Of a stretch of 64,000 nt of DNA, positions 53,466 through 62,812 are shown one piece after another. The stretch is from Bradyrhizobium cajani (GTDB taxonomy: Bacteria; Pseudomonadota; Alphaproteobacteria; Rhizobiales; Xanthobacteraceae). The notes under the pieces are model-generated. The model was not told where the DNA came from, searched no databases, and was given only the letters and a program-made list of their open reading frames with translations. The stretch spans positions 115,195-179,194 of the forward strand of contig NZ_WQNE01000015.1 in NCBI RefSeq assembly GCF_009759665.1, written 5' to 3'. How positions within the stretch are numbered: position 1 is the stretch's first letter; every line of letters begins with the position of its first letter. A program made the position numbers and the translations under genes.

Positions 53466-53775
53466 AATCGAATCTCCTGGGCGCTTCTCGCCTGTCGAAA
53501 ACAGACGCCATCGTGAACATTGGCAAGATAGTTCGTGCCAAAAGTAAATTCAAGGCGCGACGAAATCCTCGCCGAATTGGACTGGCCTTGCGATGAATCT
53601 GCTCGCCTTCCATCGGATTGTTGCGAGATCAGCGGCCATCTCGGCCGCCTCCGACAAGCGCCCTTGACAATCCGCGTCTTGTCGAAATATTTTATACTTA
53701 AAATAATTTGCGGCTCGACATTCCGAAGAGTTCGCAAGCTCGGCAAAACGGCGCGGCGCGCGAAAGCGAGGGATC
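53466..53775 (+). promoter_or_regulatory. Promoter/operator of the 2-aminobenzoyl-CoA monooxygenase/reductase operon
   Basis: TTGACA at 53664-53669 and TATTTT at 53688-53693 are 18 bases apart. The palindrome ATTTTA-TACT-TAAAAT (53689-53704) covers the -10 and is a fit operator for the divergent MarR protein. GACAA-N8-TTGTC overlaps the -35. No gene is in this spacer. Confidence 0.55.
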
Positions 53776-56097
53776 ATGCGCATAGTCTGTATCGGTGGCG
53801 GTCCGGCCGGGCTCTATCTCGGCCTCCTGATGAAGCGCCGCCACCCGGAGCACATCATTACCGTCGTCGAGCGCAACAAGCCCTACGATACGTTCGGCTG
53901 GGGCGTCGTGTTCTCCGACGCCATGATGCAGGCGATGCGCATTGCCGATCCCGAAAGCGCGACCGAGATCGAGGACGCGTTCAATCACTGGGACGATATC
54001 GAGCTCGTGTTCAAGGGGACGCGCCAGCGCACGAGCGGCCATGGCTTCATCGGCATCGGGCGGAAGCACCTGCTGAATATCCTGCAAAGGCGCTGCGAGG
54101 CGCTCGGCGTCGAGCTCGTCTTCGAGCGCGACGTCGAGTCCGATCTCGAGTTTCCCGACGCCGACCTGATCGTCGCCTGCGACGGCGTCAATTCCAGGAT
54201 CCGCGCCCGCTATGCCGAAGAATTCCAGCCCGACATGGTGATCCGGCCGAACCGCTATATCTGGCTCGGTACCAAGAAGCCGTTCGACGCCTTCACGTTC
54301 GACTTTCAGAAGACCGAACATGGCTGGTTCCAGGCGCATATCTACAAGTTCGACGCCGAGACCTCGACCTTCATCGTCGAGACCACGGAAGACGCCTACA
54401 ACGCCCATGGTCTTGGCGACCTCGATCAGCAAGGCTCGATCGAGTTCTGCGAAAAGATCTTCGCCGAGACGCTCGATGGCGCCGAGCTCCTGACCAATGC
54501 CCGCCATCTGCGCGGTTCGGCCTGGCTCAATTTCAGCCGTCTGATCTGCGGCAAATGGAGCGTGTTCAATGGCCGCTCCCATGTCGTGCTGATGGGCGAT
54601 GCGGCGCACACCGCGCATTTCGCGATTGGCTCGGGCACCAAGCTCGCGCTCGACGATGCGATCGAGCTTGCCAACCAGTTCGATCGCCATGGTCACGGCC
54701 GCGACGGGATCGGGGCTGTGCTGGAAGCCTACGAGGAAGTGCGTCGCGTCGATGTCGCGCGCATCCAGAACGCCGCGCGCAACGCCATGGAATGGTTCGA
54801 GGTGGTCGGCCACCGCTATGCCGACACGCTGGAGCCACCGCAATTCTTCTATTCGATGCTGACGCGCTCACAGCGCATCAGCCACGAGAACTTGCGCCTG
54901 CGCGATCGCACCTGGCTGGAAGGCTTTGAGCGCTGGTTCGCCGCGCGTGCGGGGATTGCCGTGAAGGACGGCGAGCGGGTGCCGCCGCCGATGCTGACGC
55001 CGCACCGTGTGCGTGGCCTCTCGCTTGCGAACCGGATCATGGTCTCGCCAATGGCGATGTATTCGGCGCAGGATGGGCTCATCAACGACTTCCACATCGC
55101 CCATCTCGGTGCGCGCGCCATGGGCGGCGCCGGGCTGATCTTCGCCGAGATGACTTGCGTATCGCCGGATGCGCGGATCACGCCGGGCTGCCTCGGCCTC
55201 TGGAACGACGCGCAAGCCGCGCAGTGGCGCCGTCTGGTCGACTTGATCCACAGTCTCGGGCACGCCAAGGTCGGCATCCAGCTCGGCCATGCCGGGCGGA
55301 AGGGATCGACCAAGCTTGCATGGGAAGGCATCGATCAGCCGCTGGAGACCGGCAACTGGCCGCTGATCTCGGCATCGGCGCTGGCCTATCTGCCTCACGG
55401 CCAGTTGCCGCGGGCGATGGACAGCAAGGACATGGACCGCGTGCGCGACGATTTCATTGCGGCAACCCATCGCGCGGCGACAGCCGGCGTCGAGTGGCTC
55501 GAGCTCCATTGCGCACATGGCTATCTGTTGTCGAGCTTCCTGTCGCCGCTAACCAACCGGCGGACTGACGAGTATGGCGGCAGCCACGAGAATCGTGCGC
55601 GCTTTCCGCTCGAGGTGTTCCGCGCCATGCGCGCGGTGTGGCCGTCGGATCGGCCGATGTCGGTTCGGCTGTCGTGCCACGACTGGACCGAGGGCGGCAA
55701 CACGCCGGCCGATGCGGCGATCTTCGCCGCGATGTTCAAGGAGGCCGGTGCCGACGTGATCGACTGCTCGTCGGGTCAGGTCTGGAAGGAGGAGCGGCCG
55801 ATCTATGGCCGCCTGTTCCAGACGCCGTTCGCCGATCTCATTCGCAACGAGGTCGGTATCGAGACCATCGCGGTCGGCGCGATCTCGGAGGCCGATCACG
55901 CCAACTCGATCCTGGCCGCGGGCCGGGCCGATCTCTGCGCCATCGCGCGGCCACATCTGGCCGATCCCGCCTGGACGCTGCACGAGGCCGCACGCATCGG
56001 CATCACCGCGGTCAGTTGGCCGAAGCAATATCTGGCCGCCAAGGGACAATACGAGACCAACCTGGCGCGCGCCGCTGCGGCGGCCTCCGCCCAATGA
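53776..56097 (+). CDS. Natural fusion of FAD monooxygenase and old-yellow-enzyme reductase (2-aminobenzoyl-CoA monooxygenase/reductase or salicylyl-CoA 5-hydroxylase type)
   Basis: A 773-residue fusion. The N-terminal half has the FAD motif CIGGGPAGLYLGLLMKR, then VVERNK, and the GD motif MGDAAHTAHFAIGSGTKLALDDA. The C-terminal half, from about residue 395, is an NADH:flavin oxidoreductase of the OYE type (LANRIMVSPMAMYSAQDG ... ELHCAHGYLLSSFLSPLTNRR). This two-domain order is that of 2-aminobenzoyl-CoA monooxygenase/reductase of Azoarcus evansii and of salicylyl-CoA 5-hydroxylase-type proteins. It should hydroxylate the ring at C-5 and, in the aminobenzoyl-CoA case, also reduce it. It has its own promoter and MarR neighbour. 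Confidence 0.9.
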   Translation: MRIVCIGGGPAGLYLGLLMKRRHPEHIITVVERNKPYDTFGWGVVFSDAMMQAMRIADPESATEIEDAFNHWDDIELVFKGTRQRTSGHGFIGIGRKHLLNILQRRCEALGVELVFERDVESDLEFPDADLIVACDGVNSRIRARYAEEFQPDMVIRPNRYIWLGTKKPFDAFTFDFQKTEHGWFQAHIYKFDAETSTFIVETTEDAYNAHGLGDLDQQGSIEFCEKIFAETLDGAELLTNARHLRGSAWLNFSRLICGKWSVFNGRSHVVLMGDAAHTAHFAIGSGTKLALDDAIELANQFDRHGHGRDGIGAVLEAYEEVRRVDVARIQNAARNAMEWFEVVGHRYADTLEPPQFFYSMLTRSQRISHENLRLRDRTWLEGFERWFAARAGIAVKDGERVPPPMLTPHRVRGLSLANRIMVSPMAMYSAQDGLINDFHIAHLGARAMGGAGLIFAEMTCVSPDARITPGCLGLWNDAQAAQWRRLVDLIHSLGHAKVGIQLGHAGRKGSTKLAWEGIDQPLETGNWPLISASALAYLPHGQLPRAMDSKDMDRVRDDFIAATHRAATAGVEWLELHCAHGYLLSSFLSPLTNRRTDEYGGSHENRARFPLEVFRAMRAVWPSDRPMSVRLSCHDWTEGGNTPADAAIFAAMFKEAGADVIDCSSGQVWKEERPIYGRLFQTPFADLIRNEVGIETIAVGAISEADHANSILAAGRADLCAIARPHLADPAWTLHEAARIGITAVSWPKQYLAAKGQYETNLARAAAAASAQ

Positions 56098-56113
56098 ACG
56101 GAGGAGAGGACAT

Positions 56114-57292
56114 ATGAGCTCCGTTGCAAAGGTCATCCGGCGCGAGTGGCTCGACTGGCCGTTCTTCGAGCCGCGTCATCAGACGATCGGCAGCGCGCTC
56201 GACCGCTTCGTGCAGTCCGGTGTGCTCGACAAGATCGACCACGACGACGTCGATGGCGCCTGTCGCCAGCTTGTGCGCGCGATGGGGGAGGCGGGGGTGC
56301 TCGATTGCGCGGTCGCGGCACCCGATGGCGATGCGACGTCGATCGATTCCCGCTCGATCTGCCTGTCGCGCGAGTCGCTTGCCTATGCCGATGGCCTTGC
56401 CGATTTTGCCTTCGCCATGCAGGGGCTCGGCTCCGGCGCAATCGCACTCGGAGGCTCAGCAGAGCTGCGTAAAGCGGTGCTGCCGAAAGTCCGGTCGGGC
56501 GAATGGCTCTCGGCCTTCGCACTGTCGGAGAAGGACGCGGGATCGGATGTCGCAGCGATGTCCTGCACGGCGCGCGCCGATGGCGACGACTACGTCATCG
56601 ATGGCGAGAAGACCTGGATCTCCAACGGCGGGATCGCCGACGTCTACACGCTGTTTGCGAGAACCGGCGAGGCGCCGGGCGCTCGCGGGATCTCGGCCTT
56701 CGTCGTCTTTCCGGATGATCCCGGTTTCGGCATTGCCGAGCGCATCGATGTCATCGCCCCGCATCCGCTTGCGACGCTGCGCTTCACGAACTGCCGGATC
56801 CCGGCGAGCCGGCGCCTCGGCGCGCCCGGCGGCGGATTCAAGCTCGCGATGCAGACGCTGGACATCTTTCGTGCGTCGGTCGCCGCGGCGGCTGTCGGCT
56901 TTGCGCGGCGGGCACTCGACGAGGCCTTGTCACATGCGCGCAGCCGTCGCATGTTCGGAGCGACGTTGGGCGATCTGCAGTTGACCCAGGCCACGCTCGG
57001 CGACATGGCGACGGAGGTCGATGCAGCGGCGCTCCTGACCTATCGCGCGGCCTGGCGCCGCGACGTGCAGAAGCTGTCGACTACCTGCGAGGCCGCGATG
57101 GCCAAGCTGACCGCCACCGAGACCGCGCAGCGTGTCATCGACCGCGCCGTCCAGATGTTCGGCGGTCGTGGCGTGCGTAAGGGGGAGGTCGTCGAGAATC
57201 TCTATCGCGAAATCCGCGCGCTTCGCATCTACGAGGGCGCGACCGAGGTTCAGAAACTGATCGTGGCGCGCGAGCTGCTCAAGCCGCGCTGA
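56114..57292 (+). CDS. Acyl-CoA dehydrogenase family protein
   Basis: A 392-residue flavoprotein: FALSEKDAGSDVAAMSCTA and KTWISNGGIADVYTLFA are the family's flavin-binding segments, and the ending LYREIRALRIYEGATEVQKLIVA carries the catalytic-base region. It starts 17 bases after the fusion gene with GGAGAGGA before the ATG. In reductive 2-aminobenzoyl-CoA metabolism, a beta-oxidation-like dehydrogenase acts on the non-aromatic ring product; this is a fitting role here. Confidence 0.9.
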   Translation: MSSVAKVIRREWLDWPFFEPRHQTIGSALDRFVQSGVLDKIDHDDVDGACRQLVRAMGEAGVLDCAVAAPDGDATSIDSRSICLSRESLAYADGLADFAFAMQGLGSGAIALGGSAELRKAVLPKVRSGEWLSAFALSEKDAGSDVAAMSCTARADGDDYVIDGEKTWISNGGIADVYTLFARTGEAPGARGISAFVVFPDDPGFGIAERIDVIAPHPLATLRFTNCRIPASRRLGAPGGGFKLAMQTLDIFRASVAAAAVGFARRALDEALSHARSRRMFGATLGDLQLTQATLGDMATEVDAAALLTYRAAWRRDVQKLSTTCEAAMAKLTATETAQRVIDRAVQMFGGRGVRKGEVVENLYREIRALRIYEGATEVQKLIVARELLKPR

Positions 57293-57312
57293 TTGCTGAG
57301 AGTATCGTCACA

Positions 57313-57744
57313 ATGAAGCAACAAGAACACTCGCTGCCTGCCGAGGCCCGTCGCCCGCAGGTGCTTCAACCCCGCGGCTGGCCGCAGCCGAAGGGGTATG
57401 CGAATGGCATGATGGCCGAGGGACGCCTCGTCGTCACCGGCGGTGTCGTCGGCTGGGATGTCGCAGGTCGATTTGCCGACGGGTTTGTCGCGCAGGTGCG
57501 GCAGACTCTCGAAAACATCGTGGCGATCCTGGCGGAGGGCGGTGCTGGACCCGAACATCTCGTGCGCCTGACCTGGTATGTCGTGGACATGGACGAATAC
57601 GTGTCCAATCTCAAGGCGCTCGGCAGAGCCTATCGTGACGTCATGGGTGTCCACTACCCGAGCATGGCGCTCGTGCAGGTCGTACGTCTTGTCGAGCCTG
57701 CGGCGCGCGTCGAAATCGAAGCGACCGCCATCGTTCCGCGCTGA
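57313..57744 (+). CDS. RidA/YjgF-family enamine/imine hydrolase
   Basis: A 143-residue RidA-fold protein: YANGMMAEGRLVVTGGVVGWD, then LENIVAILAEGGAGPEHLVRLTWYVVDM and the ending PSMALVQVVRLVEPAARVEIEATA. RidA proteins hydrolyse enamines and imines. As the third gene behind the aminobenzoyl-CoA enzyme it may help release ammonia from the reduced amino-cyclohexene product. Confidence 0.88.
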   Translation: MKQQEHSLPAEARRPQVLQPRGWPQPKGYANGMMAEGRLVVTGGVVGWDVAGRFADGFVAQVRQTLENIVAILAEGGAGPEHLVRLTWYVVDMDEYVSNLKALGRAYRDVMGVHYPSMALVQVVRLVEPAARVEIEATAIVPR

Positions 57745-57782
57745 CGCGGGCGGGCCCCAGCGATGATCAAGAGAACGAGAGA

Positions 57783-57798
57783 TGTGAGGGATTTCACA
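57783..57798. promoter_or_regulatory. CRP-like palindrome TGTGA-N6-TCACA
   Basis: TGTGAGGGATTTCACA is a perfect match to the CRP-family half-site arrangement. It lies about 63 bases before the small secreted protein gene at 57861, a position compatible with activation or repression of that gene. Confidence 0.45.
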
Positions 57799-57860
57799 CG
57801 GGAACCTCAAGTTGTGCACTAGTCAGAGCTTCTACTCTCTCAGAACCAACGGAGGTTCGC

Positions 57861-58073
57861 ATGAAGCTCCTGATGATCTCCGGCCTTGCCGTGCTCACAG
57901 TTTTCGTGGCCGCGACGAATATGCAGCGATCGCATCCGGTATCGGCGAGTCGCACGTCGGAAGCAGGGATGCTCCCGGTGCAGGAGATGCAAAGGCAGGC
58001 GCAGCAAAGCAGACTGCCGGCTGACGATTTCGCGGATCGATCTCTGGTGTTTCCAAGGGGAACGCAGCAGTAG
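57861..58073 (+). CDS. Small predicted secreted protein
   Basis: A 70-residue protein with an N-terminal hydrophobic segment (LLMISGLAVLTVFVAAT), then a short polar tail rich in Q, S and R. GGAGG is placed before the ATG. Not recognised; no cysteines. It is probably exported or membrane-anchored. It stands alone between the catabolic operon and the redox cluster. Confidence 0.55.
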   Translation: MKLLMISGLAVLTVFVAATNMQRSHPVSASRTSEAGMLPVQEMQRQAQQSRLPADDFADRSLVFPRGTQQ

Positions 58074-58206
58074 AGAGAGTGCTGCCGTCGCGTCTCAATC
58101 AATAGTGGTCGAGCTGGACGTCCGGACGGCTCGTATGTCTTCGAACGGCTCGATGCGCCTGGCGGCTGGTCGGGTCGCGAGTGACGCAATTGTTGCAAGC
58201 GCTGTC

Positions 58207-58446
58207 TCAAGGAGACATGAAAATCGGGTTGATCCCAACGGGATCGCCGAGCAGCCCCAGGGACTGAAGCTGCGTGCGGTGGACGTCGACTTCAAGGACA
58301 GCCAAGAGTAGCGCTAACACGACGACGATGTAGACCAGTAGTGGCGACGCGTCCTGGGCGCCGGGATCGCGATGTCGCGGCGGCAATGCGCGAAAATGCC
58401 ACAACCGCAAGATGAGCTGCAGATAGGCTTTCGGGTGTTCCTGCAT
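58207..58446 (-). CDS. Small predicted membrane protein
   Basis: A 79-residue frame with one strong membrane segment (LLVYIVVVLALLLAVLEV) between an Arg/His-rich start and a short tail ending in PIFMSP. GAGG lies before the ATG at 58446. Not recognised. The transmembrane profile and ribosome site support it, but no family does. Confidence 0.4.
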   Translation of the reverse strand: MQEHPKAYLQLILRLWHFRALPPRHRDPGAQDASPLLVYIVVVLALLLAVLEVDVHRTQLQSLGLLGDPVGINPIFMSP

Positions 58447-58606
58447 ATCCAGCCTCGATCCATGAGGCGCCTTTGGCAAGACTGCGACCACGTTGATCGC
58501 CATTCAAGGCGCCGCTTGTCGCACCTGGAACCGAATACGAGCTACCCCCGTTGAGGTGGATCAAACGGGTGCGTTTTTTCCCAGAGGCCAAGACTGTGGG
58601 GCGGAT

Positions 58607-59893
58607 TTGACCTTGCGTCTCGCCACCGCGCTTCTGATGGCATCGCTGCTTCTCCCGCCGCGGCCCGCGCAGGCGCAACTGGCGGGGCACGGCGGGCCTG
58701 TCCGAGCGATCGCCGTTTCGGTCGATGGCAAGACGGTCTTGTCGGGCAGCTTCGACACTGCAGCGATCCGGTGGTCCCTGGCAACCGAGTCGGCCGAGCA
58801 GGTCCTTCGCTTCCATTCGGGCGCGGTGAACGCGGCCGCCTTCCTCGGTGACGGACGAATGGCAACGGCCGGTGCGGACGGCCAGATTGCGATCTGGACG
58901 CCGGGCCGACAGCAACCAGACCAAATTGTCGAAGGTCATACCGGACCCATTGTCGGGCTCGCCGTTTCGCCCGATCGATCGAAGCTCGCATCAGCCTCAT
59001 GGGACCACACCGTGCGGATCTCATCGCTGTCCGACGGCGGGGCGCGCGTGCTGCAAGGTCACTCGCAAAGTGTGAACGGCGTGGCCTTTGCTGCCGATGG
59101 AAAAACGCTGGTGAGTGTTGGCTACGATCTCACGGTGCGGATCTGGCCCCTGGCGGGCGGCAGCCCCGAGATCTCTGCGATGCCGGCACCGCTGAATGTC
59201 GTAGCCATCTCGCCTGATGGCGAGATCGTCACCGGCGCGGCAGACGGCAAGCTGCGCATGCTGACCGCCGATGGCAAGGAGAACGGCGAGGTCATGGTCA
59301 GCGTCAGGCCGATCGTGGCCCTGGCACTCTCGCAAGACGGCGCCTTGATCGCCGCGGGGGCAATTGACGGCACCGTCGCGATCGTCGATCGCAAGGCGCG
59401 CGGCGTGAAGCGCACGCTCGCCGGGCTTGGTGCGCCGATCTGGTCGGTTGCGTTCTTGCCCGATGGCGCGACGTTCCTGACTGGCGGTGCCGACGGTCAG
59501 ATCAGGCGCTGGAATGCGCTGACCGGCGCGGCGATCGGGTCGAACGTGCTGGGCACGCCGGCGGATCCGCTCGCGGCCTATGCCGGCGATCACGGCGCCG
59601 AGATCTTCAGGGCCTGCGTCGCCTGCCATACATTGTCGGAGACCGAAATACAGCGTGCCGGGCCGACGCTTGCGGGTCTCTTCGGCCGGAAGATCGCCTC
59701 GCTGCCGGGCTATCGCTTCTCCGACGCGCTCAAGGCGATGGATATCGTCTGGACACCGGAGACCGTCGCAAAACTGTTCGAGCTCGGGCCGAACGCCTAC
59801 ACGCCCGGCACGAAGATGCCGGAGCAGCACATCGGCTCGGCCGAGGATCGCCGTGCGCTCACGGATTTTCTGGCGCGTGCGACCTCGAAGTAG
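58607..59893 (+). CDS. WD40-repeat protein with a C-terminal cytochrome c domain
   Basis: About 428 residues. A signal peptide (ATALLMASLLLPPRPAQAQ) is followed by about seven WD40-like blades (GHGGPVRAIAVSVDGKTVLSGSFDTAAIRW, and others of the same form) and a cytochrome c domain with heme motif CVACH and a probable Met ligand in TKMPEQHIG. The TTG at 58607 (or 58613) directly before the signal peptide is used because the ATG further upstream at 58493 adds an unlikely leader. It is periplasmic and probably transfers electrons; the repeat domain may scaffold it to a redox enzyme encoded further right. Confidence 0.8.
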   Translation: MTLRLATALLMASLLLPPRPAQAQLAGHGGPVRAIAVSVDGKTVLSGSFDTAAIRWSLATESAEQVLRFHSGAVNAAAFLGDGRMATAGADGQIAIWTPGRQQPDQIVEGHTGPIVGLAVSPDRSKLASASWDHTVRISSLSDGGARVLQGHSQSVNGVAFAADGKTLVSVGYDLTVRIWPLAGGSPEISAMPAPLNVVAISPDGEIVTGAADGKLRMLTADGKENGEVMVSVRPIVALALSQDGALIAAGAIDGTVAIVDRKARGVKRTLAGLGAPIWSVAFLPDGATFLTGGADGQIRRWNALTGAAIGSNVLGTPADPLAAYAGDHGAEIFRACVACHTLSETEIQRAGPTLAGLFGRKIASLPGYRFSDALKAMDIVWTPETVAKLFELGPNAYTPGTKMPEQHIGSAEDRRALTDFLARATSK

Positions 59894-59934
59894 CTTTGCC
59901 TCGGTCTTGCAGGCGACGATGACCTGGCATGCGG

Positions 59935-62007
59935 CTATTCCTTGTTCTCGCGTTGACGCAGATAGTCGTCCGTCGTCCGTGGTGGCGCGCGTTCCGGAAC
60001 GTCCTGGATCGGATCGAACTGCTGTTCGCTCATGACGATGACGCGACAATCGGCGCACATCCGCAAGGCCTCGACCCGGCGGTCCCCGGTGGGATACATC
60101 CAGTGGCGCCCCTCGAGCTTTGCCGCGATCCGATCGATCGTGCTCTTCACGCCGAAGGGCGTGCCACAACGAACACACAGGGCCGGTTCCTCTTCCTTGA
60201 TCACCCGCGCCGGCGCGCGCCTTGCCCGGAAGTCGATCTGCGGGGTGAGCGTGATGACCTTCTCGGGACAGGTGCTCTGGCACAGACCGCACTGCACGCA
60301 GGCGTCCTCCACGAATTTGAGGACGGGACGCTCGGGATCGGCGCGAAGCGCGCCGGTCGGGCAGACCGAAACACAGGACAGGCACAGCGTGCAACCGCCG
60401 GTGTCGACGGTGACCGCACCGATCGGTGCGCCCTCGGGCAAGGCGATCACGTCGACCGGCTTGGGCGCGAGGCGATGCAGTTCACTCAGGCCAAAGCGCA
60501 GCAGATCGCCGCGCTTGCCGACGGTCCGGAAGGTTGAAGGACTCTCGAGGCCGGCGAGGGGACCGATCCCCGTCAGTTGGTCAGCCAGAATGTCGGGATC
60601 GTCGGTTTCGATCGTGGTCACACGGCGGCCGTCAAATCCGAGCCCGGCAAGAACGGTCTCGGCCATGACGATCGTCTGCAATAATCCGGTCACGCCGTGT
60701 CGCGGCTTGGCGCGCAGGAGGAACCGCATGGCCGCCGCGCCATACGCGAACGCGCCGATAACGGCCTCTAGGCCAATCTGCGTCAACTCGTTGACGGCGA
60801 GGGGAAGCACATTGGCCGGCAATCCGTCGCCATGACGGGCGAGCGCATCGATCAGCGGCGTGCCGTGCCGGCCGTCATGCAGCAGCAGCACCGGATGCTT
60901 GCCGCCGGCCTCGCGATAGGCGAGCAACATGGCGCGAAGGATCTGCAACTGGGTGTCGGCGGGCGGCAGCGCGTAGGATGCGGCGCCTGTAGGGCAGGCG
61001 GCCGCGCATTGCCCACACCCTGCGCAGACCTCTGCGTTAACGGCGACATGGTCGCCGTTCGGCGTAATCGCGCCGGTCGGGCATAAGTCAAGGCAGCGAT
61101 GGCATCCGGTCAGATTCGAGCGCGAATGCGCGCAGAGGCCGGGTGTGAAGTCGATGGATCTCGGCTTGTCGAAACTTCCGACGAGATCGCGAGCGGCGAG
61201 CACTGCGCGCAGCACCGCCGCGGGATCTCCCGGATCGGCCCGGAGATAGCCGTCCCGCAGGTCGTGCGCGGGAAAAAGCGGTAGCTCGCCGGAGAGGTCG
61301 AGCACCAGATCGCAGCGCGAGGTCGCCCCGTTACGCGGGGCCTCGAAAACGAAATGGTCGCGCGAAGACGGGCGCGGCTGCGCGTAGTCGTCGATCGTGA
61401 GCTCGAAGGCACCAAAATGTCCGCGCGCGTTGCGGATATTGCCCTTTACGATCGGAAACACAGCTGCGCCAGGCGGCGTCACGTCTGGCGGCTGCTTGAG
61501 CATGACCGTGACATCGAGATGGTCCGCGAGCAGCCGCCCGGCTTCGATCGCGGCCTCGTCGCGCCCATAGATCAGGATGATGCCGTCACTCGACAATGTG
61601 ACCAGCGGATAGTCCGGTACGGGGATCGCAGCCGCCGCAAGCAGCGCCGCCATCTTCGCGCCCGCATTCGCACCGTCGCGCGACCAGCCCGCCGTCTCGC
61701 GGATGTTGACAAAGGTGATCCCGCCAGGGCGTTCGCCGATCTCCTGGGTGAACTGCGCAGCCTGCTGCGTGCAGGCGACCGTCAGCGGGCCATCCGCCTT
61801 TGCCGCATTGCGGAAATGATCGAGCTCTGCACCACAGAGATGACGAAAGCTCCTGATCTCGCAGTTGGGGCATCCACGCCGGATCGCGGCCGTGTCAAGG
61901 CGCATCGTGTCTTCACACGAACAGATCAGGACGGTCTTCGCTGGCTGCTCCAGGTGAATCCCTCCGTCAGTGCGGCGCGGACTTGCGGACTCGCGCCGTT
62001 CCTGCAC
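59935..62007 (-). CDS. Multi-cluster 4Fe-4S ferredoxin-type protein
   Basis: About 690 residues. Four CxxCxxCxxxC-type motifs are visible: GCHRCLDLCPTGAI, CAGCGQCAAACPTGA, CTLCLSCVSVCPTGAL and CVQCGLCQSTCPEKV, so up to four [4Fe-4S] clusters in two pairs, plus zinc-ribbon-like CVRCGTPFG and MCADCR near the C-terminus. The N-terminus has KTVLICSCEDTM. It reads as a NapF/HdrA-like electron-transfer protein, probably linked to a formate dehydrogenase-like enzyme outside the window. The GTG at 62007 is the start that avoids overlap with the divergent gene; it is not certain. Confidence 0.78.
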   Translation of the reverse strand: MQERRESASPRRTDGGIHLEQPAKTVLICSCEDTMRLDTAAIRRGCPNCEIRSFRHLCGAELDHFRNAAKADGPLTVACTQQAAQFTQEIGERPGGITFVNIRETAGWSRDGANAGAKMAALLAAAAIPVPDYPLVTLSSDGIILIYGRDEAAIEAGRLLADHLDVTVMLKQPPDVTPPGAAVFPIVKGNIRNARGHFGAFELTIDDYAQPRPSSRDHFVFEAPRNGATSRCDLVLDLSGELPLFPAHDLRDGYLRADPGDPAAVLRAVLAARDLVGSFDKPRSIDFTPGLCAHSRSNLTGCHRCLDLCPTGAITPNGDHVAVNAEVCAGCGQCAAACPTGAASYALPPADTQLQILRAMLLAYREAGGKHPVLLLHDGRHGTPLIDALARHGDGLPANVLPLAVNELTQIGLEAVIGAFAYGAAAMRFLLRAKPRHGVTGLLQTIVMAETVLAGLGFDGRRVTTIETDDPDILADQLTGIGPLAGLESPSTFRTVGKRGDLLRFGLSELHRLAPKPVDVIALPEGAPIGAVTVDTGGCTLCLSCVSVCPTGALRADPERPVLKFVEDACVQCGLCQSTCPEKVITLTPQIDFRARRAPARVIKEEEPALCVRCGTPFGVKSTIDRIAAKLEGRHWMYPTGDRRVEALRMCADCRVIVMSEQQFDPIQDVPERAPPRTTDDYLRQRENKE

Positions 62008-62056
62008 CTCGTATAAATATGACCTATCGGGAAGAAAAGGAAAGTGGAGGACGGCC

Positions 62057-62812
62057 TTGCGGTCGACCCCAGCCAGCCGCGTTTCCCCGGCGGAACCGAT
62101 CCATCTGCCGCCACCCTTCACGCTCGTCCGGTTGCGCGAGAGCGGAGACGCCTTTGCCCACGCTTGTGGCATTGCACCCAAGTGCGGCGCCGGCACGCTG
62201 GTGTGCGTCGGGCGGTTCGATCTCGCCGAATTCGCCGTCGTGCTCGAGCCGGGCGAACCCTTGAGCACCGCGCGGCGCGCTTTCTACGCCGGCATGGTCG
62301 CGCTCACCGACGCACTTCGCGCCTATGCGCCGCCCAACAAGACGGTTGCGATCGGCTGGCCCGGCTCGGTCGAGATCGACGGCGGGCTGGTCGGCGGGGG
62401 GCGGATGGGGTGGCCATCGCCCGCGCGCGAGAATGAGCCGCCCTCATGGCTGGTGTTTGGCGCCATGATCCGGACGGTCGCAATGGCCGATCAGGGGCCC
62501 GGTGTTCATCCGCTCGCGTCCGCGCTGGATGAGGAGGGGTTCGGCGAAGCGGGCGCCGTGCAGGTGACCGAGAGTTTTGCGCGGCACCTAATGCGGGTGG
62601 TCGATTGTTGGCAGGTCGATGGCTTTGACAGCGTCGCACGCGATTATCTCAGCCGGGTCCCCCGTGGGCGGCGAGCCGTGCTGAGGATCGACGAGAGCGG
62701 CGATCTCCTCACGCGCCGCGTCGGTACCGGCAGGGTTGAGCGGTGCGAGCTCGTCAAGGCGCTCGCCAGGCCATCCTGGTTCGATCCGAAGCTCGGAGGG
62801 CCAAGGACGTGA
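62057..62812 (+). CDS. Biotin/lipoate-protein ligase-like protein
   Basis: A 251-residue protein. The central part (LSTARRAFYAGMVALTDALRAYAPPNKTVAIGWPGSVEIDGGLVGG, split here only for reading) follows the lipoate/biotin ligase A/B pattern, and the C-terminus matches the extra domain often found with it. GGAGG is six bases before the TTG at 62057; upstream starts overlap the divergent ferredoxin gene. It overlaps the next gene by four bases. Its substrate protein is unknown; association with redox-enzyme clusters is seen in related genomes (from memory). Confidence 0.72.
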   Translation: MRSTPASRVSPAEPIHLPPPFTLVRLRESGDAFAHACGIAPKCGAGTLVCVGRFDLAEFAVVLEPGEPLSTARRAFYAGMVALTDALRAYAPPNKTVAIGWPGSVEIDGGLVGGGRMGWPSPARENEPPSWLVFGAMIRTVAMADQGPGVHPLASALDEEGFGEAGAVQVTESFARHLMRVVDCWQVDGFDSVARDYLSRVPRGRRAVLRIDESGDLLTRRVGTGRVERCELVKALARPSWFDPKLGGPRT

